Both the position numbers and the translations under genes were made by a program. Below the pieces are notes generated by a model. That model searched no databases. It was not told the DNA's origin and was given only the letters and a program-made list of their open reading frames with translations. A stretch of DNA of 5,870 nucleotides from an uncultured Collinsella sp. (GTDB taxonomy: Bacteria; Actinomycetota; Coriobacteriia; Coriobacteriales; Coriobacteriaceae): assembly GCA_900553215.1 (NCBI GenBank), contig USCJ01000095.1:1-5870 (forward strand), read 5' to 3'. This document shows, piece by piece, positions 4,371 to 5,870 of this stretch; within the stretch, counting starts at the first letter, position 1; the number at the start of each line of letters is the position of its first letter.

Positions 4371-5666
4371 CTACCGCGGCAGGCGAATCGTAAAGCGGCT
4401 TCCGACGCCCTCGACCGAGGTCACGCCGATGACGCCGCCGTGGCTGTCGACGATCCACTTGGCGATAGCGAGCCCCAGACCCGAGCCCTGCGCGCCGGCA
4501 TCGCGCGCGTTGTCGGCGCGGTAGAACCGTTCGAATGCGTGAGCTGCGGATTCCTGGTCCATGCCGATGCCCTCGTCCTCAACACTTATGTCGATCGTGC
4601 CCGCGCCCGCATCCGGCACTACGCCAAATCTGATGGACGTGCCCGCGTCCGAATACTTGGCGGCGTTTTGCACGATCACGCGCAGAGCCTGCTTCACGAG
4701 CGCCACGTCAACGGGCGCGTCGCAGCGCGGGTCGCTGACAAGCGCAGCGTCGTACGCCGGTCGATACGTGTGCGCGGCATCGATCATCTGTGACTCCTCG
4801 CATACCTCGCCGACCAGCGCGGCCAGGTTGGTATTCGCACGCCGCAGGACCGTGCGTCCGGCGTCGCCGCGCGCCAAAAACAGCAGCTGCTCCACGAGCT
4901 CCTGCATATGCTCGCTTTCGGCCTTGAGGGACGCGATAGACTCCGCCAGCACGTCCGGGTCGTCTTTGCCCCAGCGGTCGAGCATGTTTACGTAGCCCTG
5001 AATCACCGCGATGGGCGTGCGCAGCTCGTGGCTTGCATCGTTGACAAAGCGCATCTGCTGCAGCTTGGCCTCTTGCATCTGGCGCAGCAGGCGGTTGAGT
5101 GCGACCTCGATGCTTGCCAGGTCGGCATCGCCGGTGGTGACGCTCGGCGAGTCGACGCTTGCGCGCTCGATGGCCTGCTCCAGCGTTTCCATCTTGCCGC
5201 CGGAGAGCTGCATGCGGCCGAGCTCGTCCACGCGCAGGGCCAGGTCGTTGAGCGGTGCCATAGTGCGGCGCACGCGACGGGCACCGCTGAGCATGTTGAG
5301 CACGCTGATGACTTGCCCGCCCGCAACGACAAGATAGAGGGGCCACAGCGCAATGAGGTCCTGCGCGAGGGGGAAGGTCTTGGTGGTGCGCGCAAGCTCG
5401 ACGGTATAGGTGAGCGTGGCCAGGTCCCAGCCGCGCGCGGGTGCGAGCGACATGCCGTGAACGGTGGTGCCGGGAATCCAGCCTGCGGTAAAGGTGCCTG
5501 TGGGCAGCGTCTGGTTGTAGCCATAGACCAGGATCGCCGCCGCAACAACCAGCAGCCACAGATCGAGCCAGACGTAGCTCATCAGGCGGCGCCACATGTA
5601 GCTCCAGTTGATGGCGCGGGCAATGGAGGTGACGCGCTTGGCCTCGGCGTTATGCGCGGCAGACAT
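4371..5666 (-). CDS. Two-component sensor histidine kinase, OmpR-partner class
   Basis: Membrane sensor kinase of 431 residues that autophosphorylates on histidine and hands phosphate to the regulator encoded just upstream. Layout: a short basic cytoplasmic start; TM1 at about 34-50; an extracytoplasmic sensor loop of about 55 residues (51-105); TM2 at about 106-126; a HAMP-like linker to about 200; the HisKA domain with FVNDASHELRTPI, phospho-acceptor H213; and the HATPase domain with N-box IVQNAAKYSD (N334), G1 DEGIGM (364-369), F-box FERFYRADNARD (378-389) and G2 GSGLGLAIAKWIV (394-406). Every catalytic box is intact. The ATG at 5666, preceded by GGGGTGG, overlaps the regulator's stop by 17 bases, a typical arrangement for translational coupling. 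The frame is open further upstream but that stretch is the regulator read out of frame. The signal sensed is unknown. Confidence 0.95.
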   Translation of the reverse strand: MSAAHNAEAKRVTSIARAINWSYMWRRLMSYVWLDLWLLVVAAAILVYGYNQTLPTGTFTAGWIPGTTVHGMSLAPARGWDLATLTYTVELARTTKTFPLAQDLIALWPLYLVVAGGQVISVLNMLSGARRVRRTMAPLNDLALRVDELGRMQLSGGKMETLEQAIERASVDSPSVTTGDADLASIEVALNRLLRQMQEAKLQQMRFVNDASHELRTPIAVIQGYVNMLDRWGKDDPDVLAESIASLKAESEHMQELVEQLLFLARGDAGRTVLRRANTNLAALVGEVCEESQMIDAAHTYRPAYDAALVSDPRCDAPVDVALVKQALRVIVQNAAKYSDAGTSIRFGVVPDAGAGTIDISVEDEGIGMDQESAAHAFERFYRADNARDAGAQGSGLGLAIAKWIVDSHGGVIGVTSVEGVGSRFTIRLPR

Positions 5667-5870
5667 AGCCCACCCCGCGCACGGTCTGGATGATGCGGGC
5701 GCTGCCGGCATCTTCGATCTTGGCGCGCAGGTGCGCGATGTGTACGTCGACGTTGTTGGTGTCGCCCACGTATTCGTAGCCCAGCGCCTCGTGCGCGATG
5801 CGCTCGCGCGTGAGCACGGTCTCGGCATGCGCCATAAGCAGGGCGAGAACATCGAACTCGCGGGCAGTCA
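5650..5870 (-). CDS. OmpR/PhoB-type response regulator, DNA-binding domain (N-terminus missing)
   Basis: The last 73 codons of a transcription regulator; the gene enters from the right edge, so the receiver domain is not visible. The translation TAREFDVLALLMAHAETVLT and onward is a complete winged-helix domain of the OmpR class: the REFDVLALL helix, then LTRERI, GYEYVGDTNNVDVHIAHLRAKIED as recognition helix, and IIQTVRGVGYVCRA as the wing, ending in TAA at 5652-5650. NVDVHIAHLRAKI and the TVRGVGY wing are diagnostic. Its 3' end overlaps the kinase start, so the two form one operon and almost certainly one signalling pair. An in-frame ATG at 5835 is an internal methionine, not the start. Target genes are unknown. 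Confidence 0.95.
   Translation of the reverse strand, partial: TAREFDVLALLMAHAETVLTRERIAHEALGYEYVGDTNNVDVHIAHLRAKIEDAGSARIIQTVRGVGYVCRA

Noticed and set aside
5667..5852. N-terminal extension of the histidine kinase to 493 residues
   Set aside because: The extra 62 residues are the response regulator read in another frame; the regulator frame is a textbook winged helix.

Overview
The window looks like chromosomal DNA of a GC-rich Gram-positive gut actinobacterium, most likely class Coriobacteriia and plausibly Collinsella. This is an inference from GC-rich coding DNA, strong AGGAGG-type ribosome sites, the gene families present and the intergenic palindromes, not from a marker gene. The gene content is ordinary chromosomal. 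I see no phage, insertion sequence, transposase or CRISPR array, and no clear new multi-gene system. The most unusual material lies between genes: two large dyad-symmetric repeats.

Layout from left to right: (1) a minus-strand pair, a HAD-superfamily phosphatase followed 54 bases later by an M20 dipeptidase of the PepV/Sapep type that runs off the left edge. (2) A 150-base AT-rich divergent control region with a dyad resembling an operator. (3) A plus-strand DegV/FakB-type fatty-acid-binding protein. (4) A convergent junction with a 67-bp palindrome and a minus-strand terminator. (5) A minus-strand tRNA-Leu(UAA) with encoded CCA, downstream of a minus-strand gene for a membrane-anchored helical-repeat (TPR-like) protein. 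(6) A 163-base divergent promoter region. (7) A plus-strand pair, a galactitol-type PTS IIB protein and a small VOC/glyoxalase-fold protein, closed by a strong bidirectional terminator. (8) A 182-bp ungapped imperfect palindrome. (9) A minus-strand two-component system: the OmpR-type response regulator, of which only the DNA-binding end is in the window, overlaps its sensor histidine kinase by 17 bases.

Functionally these are several independent small transcription units: peptide breakdown and phosphatase housekeeping, fatty-acid handling, a Leu tRNA, an orphan phosphotransfer protein with a VOC partner, and an envelope-sensing two-component system. Both palindromes sit at junctions where two genes point at each other, which fits a dispersed repeat tolerated at, or used for, 3' ends.
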